Below, one piece after another: positions 33,819 to 43,184 of a stretch of DNA of 64,000 nt. Made by a program: the position numbers and the translations under genes. Source of the DNA: Lagierella massiliensis (GTDB lineage Bacteria > Bacillota > Clostridia > Tissierellales > Peptoniphilaceae); contig NZ_CYUO01000004.1 of NCBI RefSeq assembly GCF_001407835.1, positions 200,739-264,738 on the forward strand, written 5' to 3'. The first letter of the stretch is position 1; every line of letters begins with the position of its first letter. The notes below the pieces were generated by a model, which did not search any database, was not told where the DNA came from, and saw only the letters and a program-made list of their open reading frames with translations.

Positions 33819-35105
33819 TTGAGTAAGAAATTTAAAGATGTGATAATCGTAGGATTTGCGTTGTTTGCAATATTCTTCGGTGCGGGAAATTTAATTTTCC
33901 CTCCTTACCTTGGTGTGCTTTCAGGGAGCGAATTTAAAAAGGCCATGGTGGGGTTTTTGTTGACAGACCCAGTGTTACCAATACTTGGGGTAATAATAAC
34001 TGCAAAGCTTGGTGGGGGAGCTGAAGATCTTGGAAAGAGAGTTGGAAACACTTTTGCTAAGGTTCTTGGAACCGTTACCATACTAACTATTGGACCACTT
34101 TTTGCGATTCCACGAACTGCTGCTACAACTCACGAAGTTTTTGTATCTAAGGTTTTTCCTGGTGCTCCACAGTGGATAACGCCATTAATATTTTTTTCTT
34201 TGACTGCAATTTTTGTGTTCAATGAATCTGGAGTAATTGATAAAATCGGTAAGTATTTGACTCCGGGTCTTGTAATTATTCTTGGCATAATAATCGTCAA
34301 ATGTATTATTAGTCCTATTGGAGTTATGAATCCACCAGAGGAAGGAGAAATTTTTTTAAAGGGATTTGCAGAAGGATATCAAACCATGGATGCACTTGGT
34401 GCGGCGCTTATGACTGGAATAGTTGTGGCGGATCTTTCAAGAAAGGGTTATGAGAATGAGATTGAAAGATATAAGATGGTTAAGTGGGTTGGTCTTGTTG
34501 CATTTGTACTTCTTGCACTTATCTATGGTGGACTTATATATGTAGGAGCAACTGCTTCAAAATTATATACAGTAGAAAACACAAGAGTTGATATACTTCT
34601 TGGAACTGTTCAAAATGTACTTGGACCTATTGGTAAGATTGCAATAGGCATTGCTGTGTCTCTTGCGTGTTTGACTACCTCTGTTGGACTAAGTGCAGTT
34701 GCGGGAAACTTTTTTTCTGAAATTACAAATGAAAAGCTTGGATATAAACCTATTGTACTACTTACTGTTATTGCCTCTGGATTTTTTTCTTTAGCAGGGG
34801 TAGAAGGGCTTATCAAAGCTGCGGTTCCAATACTATCTACAGTTTATCCGATTATTATAGTGTTAATTCTATTGGGAATGATTGATAAATATATAAAATA
34901 CGATATGACCTACAAAGGTGCGGTTCTTGCAACTTTTATCATAAGCCTTATGGAAAGTCTACATAAGAGTCTTCATATTTTGGAAAAACCATTTGAAATA
35001 ATAAAAAAATTACCATTTAGTTCAGTTGGTTTTGAATGGGTTTTACCTGCTGTTGTGACTGCAATTGTATTTGGAATTATCGCTCGTGTTAGAGATAGAA
35101 AATAG
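33819..35105 (+). CDS. brnQ: Branched-chain amino acid:cation symporter
   Basis: 428 residues, TTG start 5-6 nt after AGGGGGA. About 12 transmembrane segments; the BrnQ signature FALFAIFFGAGNLIFPPYLG opens helix 1 and TTSVGLSAVAGNFFSE lies mid-protein. It imports leucine, isoleucine or valine with Na+ or H+. Monocistronic; shares a terminator with pyc. In a fermenter it would supply Stickland-type donors. Confidence 0.92.
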   Translation: MSKKFKDVIIVGFALFAIFFGAGNLIFPPYLGVLSGSEFKKAMVGFLLTDPVLPILGVIITAKLGGGAEDLGKRVGNTFAKVLGTVTILTIGPLFAIPRTAATTHEVFVSKVFPGAPQWITPLIFFSLTAIFVFNESGVIDKIGKYLTPGLVIILGIIIVKCIISPIGVMNPPEEGEIFLKGFAEGYQTMDALGAALMTGIVVADLSRKGYENEIERYKMVKWVGLVAFVLLALIYGGLIYVGATASKLYTVENTRVDILLGTVQNVLGPIGKIAIGIAVSLACLTTSVGLSAVAGNFFSEITNEKLGYKPIVLLTVIASGFFSLAGVEGLIKAAVPILSTVYPIIIVLILLGMIDKYIKYDMTYKGAVLATFIISLMESLHKSLHILEKPFEIIKKLPFSSVGFEWVLPAVVTAIVFGIIARVRDRK

Positions 35106-35106
35106 A

Positions 35107-35137
35107 AAAAAGCATCTACGATATGTAGGTGCTTTTA
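35107..35137. terminator. Bidirectional terminator between brnQ and pyc
   Basis: AAAAGCATCTAC pairs with GTAGGTGCTTTT (one G-T) around GATAT, with T tracts on both strands (longer on the minus strand). Confidence 0.8.
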
Positions 35138-35147
35138 AAATTTTTTA

Positions 35148-38100
35148 TTATTCGAATCTAATTAACAGCTGTCCTGATTCGGCCATTTCCTTTTCTTCAA
35201 TTGTTATGGTCTCTATTTTTCCGCTAATTGGTGCAAGTATATCTGTTTCCATCTTCATGGCTTCAATAACCATAAGGGATTGTCCTTCTTTTACCTCTTG
35301 TCCTTCTTGAACAAGTATCTTTACTATTGTTCCAGGGATGCTTGCTCCAATTTCTTTTTTGTCTTCAGGGTTTGCCTTTTGTTTAAAATTATTTTTAAAT
35401 TCTTTTTCAGAATGTTTATCAAATATTTTTATTACTCTTCTGTTTCCATTTACTTCAAAGGCAAGTGACACATTGCCATCTTCATCTGCATCGGAAATGT
35501 CAACAAGTTTTATAATTAAATTCTTTCCTTCTGCCAGTTTAACTTCTCTGGTTTGTCCTAAGTTTATTCCATGGAAGAAAACTTTTGATTCCATTTTGGA
35601 AAGCTCACCATAAGTCTTTTTGCTTTCAATATATTCTTCGAATACCTTAGGGTAGAGGGCATATGCAATTAAATCCTCTTCTGAAGGTTCAAAACCAAAT
35701 TTGTCTTTAAGGTATTTTTTATTTTTTTCGAAGTCCTCTGGTTCAAGAAGTTCTCCTGGTCTTACTTTGATAGGCTCCTCTCCCTTTAAAACTAATTTTT
35801 GTAATTTTTCGGGGAAGCCTCCTAAAGGTTGACCCATCATTCCCTTAAAGAATGAAACTACAGAGTCTGGGAAGTCTAAAGTCTTTCCTTTTTCGTAGAT
35901 GTTTTCTGGAGTTAAGTCGTTTTGTACCATAAAGATTGCAAAGTCTCCAACCATCTTTGATGAAGGAGTTACCTTTACGATATCTCCAACCATTTTATTT
36001 ACTTCGCGATACATATCTTTAACTTCTTTAAATCGATGACCAAGACCAAAGGATTCCACTTGAGGTTTCAAGTTTGAGTATTGACCTCCAGGGATTTCAT
36101 ATTTATATATCTCTGTTGATCCTGATTTTAAATCCGATTCAAAGTTTTGATAGATTGGTCTAACCACTTCCCAATATTTGGATATTTCTTCTGCATAATC
36201 TAAATTTATATTTGTTTTTCTTTCGGTGTTTTCAAGTGCAGCAACAACTGAGTTTAGTGCTGGTTGACTTGTAAGGCCACTCATTGAGTTAAATGCAGTG
36301 TCAACAATGTCAACTCCTGCCTCTGTTGCACTAAGAACTGTTGCAACTCCATTACCTGTAGTGTCATGGGTGTGGAGATGAATTGGTATAGACACTTCAT
36401 TTTTCAAAGCCCTTATAAGTTTTTCTCCAGCGTATGGTTTTAAAAGTCCAGACATATCCTTAATTCCAATTATATGAGCGCCACACTTTTCAAGTTCCTT
36501 AGCCATGTCAACATAATAGGAAAGGCTATACTTGTCTCTTCTTTCATCGAGGATATCGCCAGTATAGCACATTGTAGCTTCAAGAATTTTTCCTTCTTCA
36601 AGTACACAATCCATGGCATATCTCATGCCGGGAATCCAGTTTAAAGAGTCAAACACTCTAAACACATCTATTCCTTCTTTAGCTGATTTGGAAATAAATT
36701 TCTTTACTACATTGTCAGGATAATTTTTATATCCAACGGTGTTGTTTCCACGAACAAGCATTTGGAATAGTATGTTTGGAATTTTTTCCCTAAGGATTCT
36801 AAGTCTTTCCCAAGGATCTTCTTTTAAAAATCTATAGGAGACGTCAAAGGTTGCACCACCCCACATTTCAAGGGAGAATAGTTCTTTCATATACTTTGCA
36901 ACTGCTGGTGCAATTTTTTCCATGTCCACAGTTCTAACTCTTGTTGCAAGTAGTGACTGATGGGCGTCTCTAAATGTGGTGTCTGTAAGTAGGGTGTTGT
37001 TTTGCTTTTTCACCCAGTTTACAAGTCCAGTTGCACCTTCCTTATCAAAAATTTGTTTTGTTCCAGGAGTAAGGTCTTCACCTTCTAAATATGAATAATC
37101 CTTAACGGTATCGAAGTTTTTATTAATTCTATTTTTATTGTTGACTACAATGTCACCAATGTAATTTAAAACTTTTAACTCCTTGTCATTTCTTGGAGCC
37201 ACATCAAATAGCTGAGGATTTAGTTCTATAAAGCCTGTGTTGGTCTTTCCTGAAACAAAGCTATCTGAGTTTAAAACATTTAGCAAGAAGGCAATATTAG
37301 TTTTAACTCCGCTTACCTTTAGTTCTCCCAAGGCTCTCTTGGCCTTGTTAACAGTGTCTTTAAAAGTTCTTGAAGTTGTTGTGACTTTAACTAACAGACT
37401 GTCATAATATGGAGTTATTACTGAACCAACGTAGGCATTGCCAACGTCAAGACGAACTCCAAAGCCAGATCCTGAACGATACACATCAATGACTCCAGTG
37501 TCAGGTGCAAAATTATTTGTTGGATCTTCTGTTGTGACACGACATTGAACTGCATAGCCCCTTAGAGAAACATCTTCCTGTGAATTTATACCGATAAGTT
37601 CATGGCTTAAGCTATGATCTTGGGCAATTAAAATTTGTGCTTGTACAATGTCCACTCCAGTAACAAGTTCTGTAACAGTGTGTTCAACTTGAACCCTTGG
37701 GTTTACTTCTATAAAGTAGTGGTTTTTATTTTCGTCCACAAGAAATTCCACAGTACCGGCATTGTAATAGTTAACAGATTTTGCAATTTTAACGGCATCA
37801 TCACATATTTTTTTTCTTAAATCTTCATCAAGGGAGAAAGCAGGGGTATATTCAATAAGTTTTTGGTGACGCCTTTGGATAGAACAGTCCCTTTCGTAAA
37901 GATGGACTATATTTCCCTGTTTGTCTCCAAGTATTTGGACTTCAATATGTTTTGGTTTACTTAAATATTTTTCAATAAACATATCGTCAACGCCAAAGGC
38001 TTTTTTTGCTTCGGATTGTGCGGACTTAAAGGCAGGGATAAGTTCCTCTTCGCTGTTTACGATTCTCATACCACGTCCACCGCCTCCAGCAGCAGCCTTT

Positions 38101-38582
38101 ATCATTACAGGGTATCCAGCTTCTCTTGCAAATTCCAAAGCATCTTGTTTTGTTCTGATAGGCTTATCAACACCAGGAATGGTTGGGACATTTGCCTTCT
38201 TTGCAGCAATTTTAGATTTTATTTTATCTCCAAGGGTGTCAAGCACCTCATAGCTTGGTCCGATAAATATGATTCCATTGTCTTCGCATCTTTTGGCAAA
38301 TTCTTTGTTCTCTGATAAAAATCCATATCCAGGATGGATTGCATCAACGCCCTTTCTCTTTGCAAGGTTTATGATTTCGTTCATATCGAGATATGCTTCT
38401 ACAGGGTTTTTGCCAACTCCTATTTCATAGGATTCATCTGCCTTTGTTCTAAAGAGGGCAGTTCTATCTTGCTCTGAATAGATTGCAACAGATTTTATTC
38501 CAAGCTCACTACAAGCTCTGAAAATTCTTACAGCAATTTCGCCTCTATTAGCAACTAAAATCTTTTTTATTTTCACTGACAT
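35148..38582 (-). CDS. pyc: Pyruvate carboxylase
   Basis: 1144 residues from the ATG at 38582, the usual length, after AAGGAAG. In-frame ATGs at 38609 and 38627 lack a site. Biotin carboxylase with ATP-grasp (~1-450; KAAAGGGGRGMRIV, EVNPRVQVEHTVTE), the carboxyltransferase TIM barrel (~520-800; DTTFRDAHQSLLATRV), the PC allosteric region, and a biotinyl domain with the biotin lysine in VIEAMKMETDI near the C-terminus. It makes oxaloacetate from pyruvate, bicarbonate and ATP. Monocistronic. Confidence 0.97.
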   Translation of the reverse strand: MSVKIKKILVANRGEIAVRIFRACSELGIKSVAIYSEQDRTALFRTKADESYEIGVGKNPVEAYLDMNEIINLAKRKGVDAIHPGYGFLSENKEFAKRCEDNGIIFIGPSYEVLDTLGDKIKSKIAAKKANVPTIPGVDKPIRTKQDALEFAREAGYPVMIKAAAGGGGRGMRIVNSEEELIPAFKSAQSEAKKAFGVDDMFIEKYLSKPKHIEVQILGDKQGNIVHLYERDCSIQRRHQKLIEYTPAFSLDEDLRKKICDDAVKIAKSVNYYNAGTVEFLVDENKNHYFIEVNPRVQVEHTVTELVTGVDIVQAQILIAQDHSLSHELIGINSQEDVSLRGYAVQCRVTTEDPTNNFAPDTGVIDVYRSGSGFGVRLDVGNAYVGSVITPYYDSLLVKVTTTSRTFKDTVNKAKRALGELKVSGVKTNIAFLLNVLNSDSFVSGKTNTGFIELNPQLFDVAPRNDKELKVLNYIGDIVVNNKNRINKNFDTVKDYSYLEGEDLTPGTKQIFDKEGATGLVNWVKKQNNTLLTDTTFRDAHQSLLATRVRTVDMEKIAPAVAKYMKELFSLEMWGGATFDVSYRFLKEDPWERLRILREKIPNILFQMLVRGNNTVGYKNYPDNVVKKFISKSAKEGIDVFRVFDSLNWIPGMRYAMDCVLEEGKILEATMCYTGDILDERRDKYSLSYYVDMAKELEKCGAHIIGIKDMSGLLKPYAGEKLIRALKNEVSIPIHLHTHDTTGNGVATVLSATEAGVDIVDTAFNSMSGLTSQPALNSVVAALENTERKTNINLDYAEEISKYWEVVRPIYQNFESDLKSGSTEIYKYEIPGGQYSNLKPQVESFGLGHRFKEVKDMYREVNKMVGDIVKVTPSSKMVGDFAIFMVQNDLTPENIYEKGKTLDFPDSVVSFFKGMMGQPLGGFPEKLQKLVLKGEEPIKVRPGELLEPEDFEKNKKYLKDKFGFEPSEEDLIAYALYPKVFEEYIESKKTYGELSKMESKVFFHGINLGQTREVKLAEGKNLIIKLVDISDADEDGNVSLAFEVNGNRRVIKIFDKHSEKEFKNNFKQKANPEDKKEIGASIPGTIVKILVQEGQEVKEGQSLMVIEAMKMETDILAPISGKIETITIEEKEMAESGQLLIRFE

Positions 38583-38674
38583 CTCTTCCTTTTTTAGTTC
38601 TTTTTTCATGATTATATCACAAAACAATTAATAATTTGATAATATAGAGTAGAGCATATTATTCGGAGGAAGAA

Positions 38675-39913
38675 ATGAATAGAAAAATAAAAAAAGGAAT
38701 TAGATTATTTTTGTTTTTTATAATTATACTTGGCTTTGCTTCTTGTGTGCCTAAAGATAATGAAAAAACATTAAGTGAGATTGAAGTAAAAAAAGCTTCT
38801 ACAGAAAAAAATGAAAAAAACAAAATAAAAATAGAAGAGACAAAGGCGGAAAAGGGAACAACGGAAGTGTCTTTGGGAGTAACAGGAGACATAATGTACC
38901 ATCCTTGGACATTTTTTAGAAATGTTGATGGTGAAGGAAACTATGACTTTTCTTTTTTCTATAGGGGTGTGGAAGATTTGATAGAGAGTTTTGATTTGAT
39001 GGCTGGAAACTACGAAACAACATCTACTCCAAAAAGGAAGATGGAAGGCTATCCTCTTTTTAATACTCCTTCAAATTCAATAACGCAACTAAAGGAATCT
39101 GGATTTGACATACTTACTACCTCAAACAATCACTGCTTGGATTCAAGAGTTGAAGGAATCATAGATACGATTGATGCCTTAGATACAAATGGTATAAAGC
39201 ACACTGGCACATTTAAATTAGGAGAAAGACCTTTTTTAATTGTTGAAAAGAATGATATTAAAATAGGAATTCTTGCATATAGCCAAATGTTCAATGGAAT
39301 GGATCCGATTCTTTCCCAGGAACAAAGATCTATGATTAATCCTATGAATAGTGATGTCATGGAAAGGGATGTTAAAGAGTTAAAGGAACAAGTGGACTTT
39401 TTAATCGTGTTCCCACATTGGGGTGAAGAGTATATGTTTACTCCAACAGAGTTTCAAAAGAACAACGGACACAATCTATTGTCATGGGGTGCAGACATTG
39501 TAATAGGAAGTCATCCCCATGTGTTGCAGCCCATAGAAGAGGTTGATGTAGACGGAGTAAAAAAATATATTTTTTATTCCATGGGTAATTCAATTTCAGG
39601 GCAAAGGCAGGAATATAATGAACTTAGAGAAGTAGAAGCAGGGCTTATTGCAAATTTAAAAATCAAGAAGGACTTGGATGAAGAAATTACAACTCTTGAA
39701 GGAATAGAACTACATCCAACATGGGTTAAGATAGATAAGTCTACAGGTGTGGTGCAGGGTAAAGTCACATCTATAAAAGACTACTTGCCTGGAGGTAAAC
39801 TTGAAACTTCAGTATCACAAGATGTGAAAAATAGAATTTTTGAAATTGGGAAGAGATCTGTGGATATTTTAGAGTCAATGGGATATGACACTGGACTTAA
39901 AGGAGAAATATGA
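38675..39913 (+). CDS. CapA-family metallophosphatase-like lipoprotein
   Basis: 412 residues. Lipobox GFASC (C24), a charged linker, then a CapA/PGA-synthesis domain with the family's metal-site motifs: GDIMYHPW, NNHCLDS, FPHWGEEY and IGSHPHVLQ. CapA in Bacillus helps export or tether poly-gamma-glutamate, but many homologues occur without capsule genes, as here. It overlaps the flavoprotein gene by 4 bases (ATGA). Confidence 0.88.
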   Translation: MNRKIKKGIRLFLFFIIILGFASCVPKDNEKTLSEIEVKKASTEKNEKNKIKIEETKAEKGTTEVSLGVTGDIMYHPWTFFRNVDGEGNYDFSFFYRGVEDLIESFDLMAGNYETTSTPKRKMEGYPLFNTPSNSITQLKESGFDILTTSNNHCLDSRVEGIIDTIDALDTNGIKHTGTFKLGERPFLIVEKNDIKIGILAYSQMFNGMDPILSQEQRSMINPMNSDVMERDVKELKEQVDFLIVFPHWGEEYMFTPTEFQKNNGHNLLSWGADIVIGSHPHVLQPIEEVDVDGVKKYIFYSMGNSISGQRQEYNELREVEAGLIANLKIKKDLDEEITTLEGIELHPTWVKIDKSTGVVQGKVTSIKDYLPGGKLETSVSQDVKNRIFEIGKRSVDILESMGYDTGLKGEI

Positions 39914-41481
39914 TATTTGTAAACAACTTAAAACTTGGGTTAGATGAACCCATAGAAAATCTTAGGGAGAAAATAAAGAACAAATTAAAAATAAAGTACG
40001 ACGGATTTGAATATAAAATCTATAGACGTTCCATCGATGCAAGAAAAAATAAAATACAGTTTGTATACTCTGTAATTGTAGACATTCCACTATCTAAAAA
40101 GAAACTTTCGAAGTTTAACTTAGGGGAGGTAAGGGAGTATGTAGAAGATAAGTTCAAAGTAGATGTGAATAGAAAAAAAGGGCAGAGACCTGTGGTTGTT
40201 GGCTTTGGCCCCTGTGGAATATTTTTAAGCCTAATCCTGGCAAGATATGGTTTTAATCCGATTGTTATTGAAAGAGGAGAAGACATTGAAAAAAGGACGA
40301 AGTCAGTTGAAAGTTTTTGGAAAGGTGAAGCCTTGAACGAAGAGTCTAACGTTCAGTTTGGCGAAGGAGGAGCTGGAACTTTTTCTGACGGCAAACTAAC
40401 TTGTAGGTCAAAGGATCCTCTCATAAGAGAGGTTCTTGATGTATTTGTTGAACACGGAGCTCCAGAAGAGATTAAAATTTTACAAAAGCCTCACATAGGA
40501 ACTGATATTTTAAAAGAAGTTATAAAGTCTATTAGAGGTGAAATTATTTCTCTTGGTGGAGAGATTCGGTTTAACACCAAGATGACAGATATTATAATTG
40601 AAGATGGAAGAGTTAAAGGTATCATTACAGATAAGGGAGAACTTGAAACTGACAGTGTATTTTTAGCCCTTGGTCATTCATCAAGAGAAACCTTTAGAAT
40701 GTTACATCAAAAGGGGATTGCAATGGAGTCAAAACCCTTTGCAGTTGGATTTAGAATTGAACATCCCCAGACACTTATAAATAAAGCTCAATATGGAGAT
40801 GAATACGAAAATAAAATTTTACCACAGGCGGAGTATCAACTGACCTATAGAACCAAAAAGGGTAGAGGAGTTTATACATTTTGTATGTGTCCAGGGGGAA
40901 GAGTTATCTCTGCCTGCTCCGAAGAACATAGACTTTGTGTAAATGGAATGAGTTATCACAGTAGAAATTTAGAAAATGCAAACTCTGCCATAATCACAAA
41001 TATAAATGAAGAGGACTATGGAGAAGGAGTTCTTTCAGGAATGGAGTTTCAAGAGAGAATTGAAGAGAAGGCATTTAATATGGGAGAAAATTATTACGCT
41101 CCAGTTCAACTTGTTGCAGACTATATCAACAACAGGGTTTCAACAGGATTTAAAAGAGTTTTTCCAACATATAAACCAGGAACAGTTTTTAAGAATTTAA
41201 ATGAAATTTACTCAGATGAGATTAATGAAGCCATAAAAGAGGCGATAATTAATCTTGATAAAAAGCTTGAAGGCTTTTCTCTTGAAGATGCTATCTTAAC
41301 TGGAGTAGAAACGAGAACCTCATCCCCTGTTAGAATTGTAAGGGACAAAGAAAGTTTTCAGTCAATAAGTACAAAGGGATTATATCCAATTGGTGAGGGA
41401 GCAGGATATGCTGGAGGGATAATGAGCTCAGCGGTTGACGGCATAAAAGCTGCAGCGGTCTACTTACAAGAGAGCTTTTAA
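39910..41481 (+). CDS. FAD-dependent dehydrogenase (COG2509 type)
   Basis: 523 residues. A ~90-residue N-terminal domain (start MIFVNNLKLGLDEP, strand-rich) precedes a Rossmann FAD site (VVGFGPCGIFLSLILARYG, ~97-115), the family motif FGEGGAGTFSDGKLTCRSKD, CMCPGGRVI, and a C-terminal FAD motif (YPIGEGAGYAGGIMSSAVDG). This uncharacterised dehydrogenase family is common in Firmicutes. Substrate unknown. Coupled to the CapA gene; no terminator seen after it. Confidence 0.88.
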   Translation: MIFVNNLKLGLDEPIENLREKIKNKLKIKYDGFEYKIYRRSIDARKNKIQFVYSVIVDIPLSKKKLSKFNLGEVREYVEDKFKVDVNRKKGQRPVVVGFGPCGIFLSLILARYGFNPIVIERGEDIEKRTKSVESFWKGEALNEESNVQFGEGGAGTFSDGKLTCRSKDPLIREVLDVFVEHGAPEEIKILQKPHIGTDILKEVIKSIRGEIISLGGEIRFNTKMTDIIIEDGRVKGIITDKGELETDSVFLALGHSSRETFRMLHQKGIAMESKPFAVGFRIEHPQTLINKAQYGDEYENKILPQAEYQLTYRTKKGRGVYTFCMCPGGRVISACSEEHRLCVNGMSYHSRNLENANSAIITNINEEDYGEGVLSGMEFQERIEEKAFNMGENYYAPVQLVADYINNRVSTGFKRVFPTYKPGTVFKNLNEIYSDEINEAIKEAIINLDKKLEGFSLEDAILTGVETRTSSPVRIVRDKESFQSISTKGLYPIGEGAGYAGGIMSSAVDGIKAAAVYLQESF

Positions 41482-41606
41482 GCCTGATTAAAGGCGAATG
41501 CTTTAAAATTAATTATGTCTAAGACTCAAAGGGAGTAACTTTTATAGTTGAGATTTTTAAAACTTTGAGTTTACAATAGAGCTATTATTATAAAATGGAG
41601 GAAAAC

Positions 41607-42119
41607 ATGAAGAAAATTTTAACGATTCTATTTGCAGTAATCATAGGACTTTCAATATTTGGAGCTTTTGACAATGCAAAGAGAAAAAAAGAAGCAGCTG
41701 AAAGAGAAAAGATGACATCTGTTTTCTTTGCTGAAGTTGAATCAAAAGAAAAAGTTGGCGATGAAACAAAATTTGTTTTTAAAGCACTTGAAGAAAGTCC
41801 AAAAGAATTTAGAGGTAAGACCTATGAGTACACAACAAATAAGGACTTCCAACCTATAAATAAAGACGGTTCAGCTGCAACAGTGGATCTTTTTAAAGAA
41901 AAAGACGAAGTTGCAATTAGACATATTGGTAAGATTGAAGAAAAGGATACAAATGTACTTACTGGTGAAGTGACTATGTCACCATTTGTAAATCCTGTTA
42001 AAAATCCACCAAAGGTTACAGGTGACAAGGCAAGAGCATCTGAAGACTCAACTGAAGGCGGAAAGACAAATCCTGACAAGGGTGGTAAAAAGCCAACAGA
42101 AACAGGATCAAAAGAATAA
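41607..42119 (+). CDS. Small exported or membrane-anchored protein, unknown
   Basis: 170 residues from the ATG at 41607; the earlier ATG at 41595 lies in the GGAGG site. One N-terminal hydrophobic segment (~2-22) with no clear cleavage site. The rest is hydrophilic: a beta-rich middle (SKEKVGDETKFVFKALEE, GKTYEYTTNKDFQPINKDG) and a low-complexity G/K/T tail. No family recognised. Ends at a good terminator. Confidence 0.65.
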   Translation: MKKILTILFAVIIGLSIFGAFDNAKRKKEAAEREKMTSVFFAEVESKEKVGDETKFVFKALEESPKEFRGKTYEYTTNKDFQPINKDGSAATVDLFKEKDEVAIRHIGKIEEKDTNVLTGEVTMSPFVNPVKNPPKVTGDKARASEDSTEGGKTNPDKGGKKPTETGSKE

Positions 42120-42125
42120 AAAATG

Positions 42126-42157
42126 CGGTGTGACGAAATATCTGTCACACCGTTTTA
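42126..42157 (+). terminator. Terminator
   Basis: CGGTGTGAC pairs perfectly with GTCACACCG around GAAATATCT and is followed by TTTTAATTT. Confidence 0.8.
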
Positions 42158-42166
42158 ATTTGCTTT

Positions 42167-42270
42167 AAAAATCGAGCACTCAGCCCCTTGATTGAATTAA
42201 TATTCTGTATAGAATTAAACTTTGTAAGTATAACAAACTTAAATTTTAAAACTGAGTGCTTGATTTTTTT
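42167..42270. repeat. 17-bp inverted repeat enclosing a structured 68-nt element
   Basis: AAAAATCGAGCACTCAG (42167-42183) pairs fully with CTGAGTGCTTGATTTTT (42252-42268), with one G-U pair. The 68-nt interior holds two small hairpins (ATTCT-GTAT-AGAAT; TTTGT..ACAAA). On the plus strand it ends in a T run, so it could be a small RNA with its own terminator, a double terminator, or a MITE-like insertion. It fills the 149 bp between two genes. Confidence 0.6.
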
Positions 42271-42562
42271 AACTGAACTCAGGATATAGTTCAAGTTCCT
42301 CCTGACCTATAAATCTTGAGTAAATTTGAAGATATGGGGAAGTAAAGTCTATTTCATCAGTTACTTCATAATAGTCAAGTAGAGAAACCAATTCGAAGAT
42401 TTTATCTTCATTTTCTTCATCTAAATTGGCTATATATGAATTTATTATTTCCTTCATATCATCAATATTATTTAATTTAACTAATAACAGAGCTTCTTCA
42501 AAAATTATTTTTGAATTTACTTTGCATTTAAGTAATATTCTAATACTAAATATTTTTTTCAT
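42269..42562 (-). CDS. Small acidic protein, DUF4288-like
   Basis: 97 residues, cytoplasmic. The layout KCKVNSKIIFEEALLLVKLNN at the start, a middle acidic helix, and a C-terminal YLQIYSRFIGQEE resemble the DUF4288 family, which has no known function. The start has AAGGAG at good spacing. The stop sits at the T run of the inverted-repeat element. Confidence 0.6.
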   Translation of the reverse strand: MKKIFSIRILLKCKVNSKIIFEEALLLVKLNNIDDMKEIINSYIANLDEENEDKIFELVSLLDYYEVTDEIDFTSPYLQIYSRFIGQEELELYPEFS

Positions 42563-42713
42563 TTTTCTCTCCTTTACTATACTTAGTGATTATATAATGA
42601 ATTAAAAAAAATGCAAGAACTTTTTGTAAAAAATTTTAAAATTTAAGTATTAGTTCTGTTAATATAAGCAACCCTGTGATATAGTTAAGTAAAGTGATTG
42701 TTGGAGGAATGGA

Positions 42714-43184
42714 ATGAGAAGACAAGACAGAGAAGTAAAAGATATGAATGAAATAGTAGATATTCTTAAAAGGGCTGATAGAACGATACTTGCTTTTAAT
42801 GGAGAGAAATCTCCATATATCCTTCCTGTGAACACGGGAGTAGAGTACAAAGACGAAAAACTTGTACTTTATTTTCACGGTGCAAAAACTGGAACAAAAT
42901 ATAAATACATAAAAGAAGATGCATTTGTTTCCTTTGAATCAGACACAGATCTTGAACTTGTAACTGACATGGAAAGAGGTTACTGCACCATGAACTACTC
43001 AAGTGTTATAGGTTATGGAATAATTCATGAAATAGATGAGTATGATGAAAAGGAAAAGACTCTTCAAATCCTTTGTGACAGCTTTCACTTAGGTGACGGT
43101 TTTGAATACAATAGAAGGGCAATTGACAGAACTTCAGTATTTAAAATTGAAGTTTTAGAAGTTAGAGGTAAAGAAAAAAGATGA
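42714..43184 (+). CDS. NimA-like flavin-binding protein (pyridoxamine oxidase fold)
   Basis: 156 residues. The start MRRQDREVKD and the core GEKSPYILPVNTGVEYKD and LYFHGAKTGTKYKYIKED match the NimA/Pyridox_ox_2 family of small FMN-binding split-barrel proteins. Some members reduce nitroimidazoles, but most have no assigned role; no resistance is implied here. It overlaps cls by 4 bases (ATGA). Confidence 0.85.
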   Translation: MRRQDREVKDMNEIVDILKRADRTILAFNGEKSPYILPVNTGVEYKDEKLVLYFHGAKTGTKYKYIKEDAFVSFESDTDLELVTDMERGYCTMNYSSVIGYGIIHEIDEYDEKEKTLQILCDSFHLGDGFEYNRRAIDRTSVFKIEVLEVRGKEKR

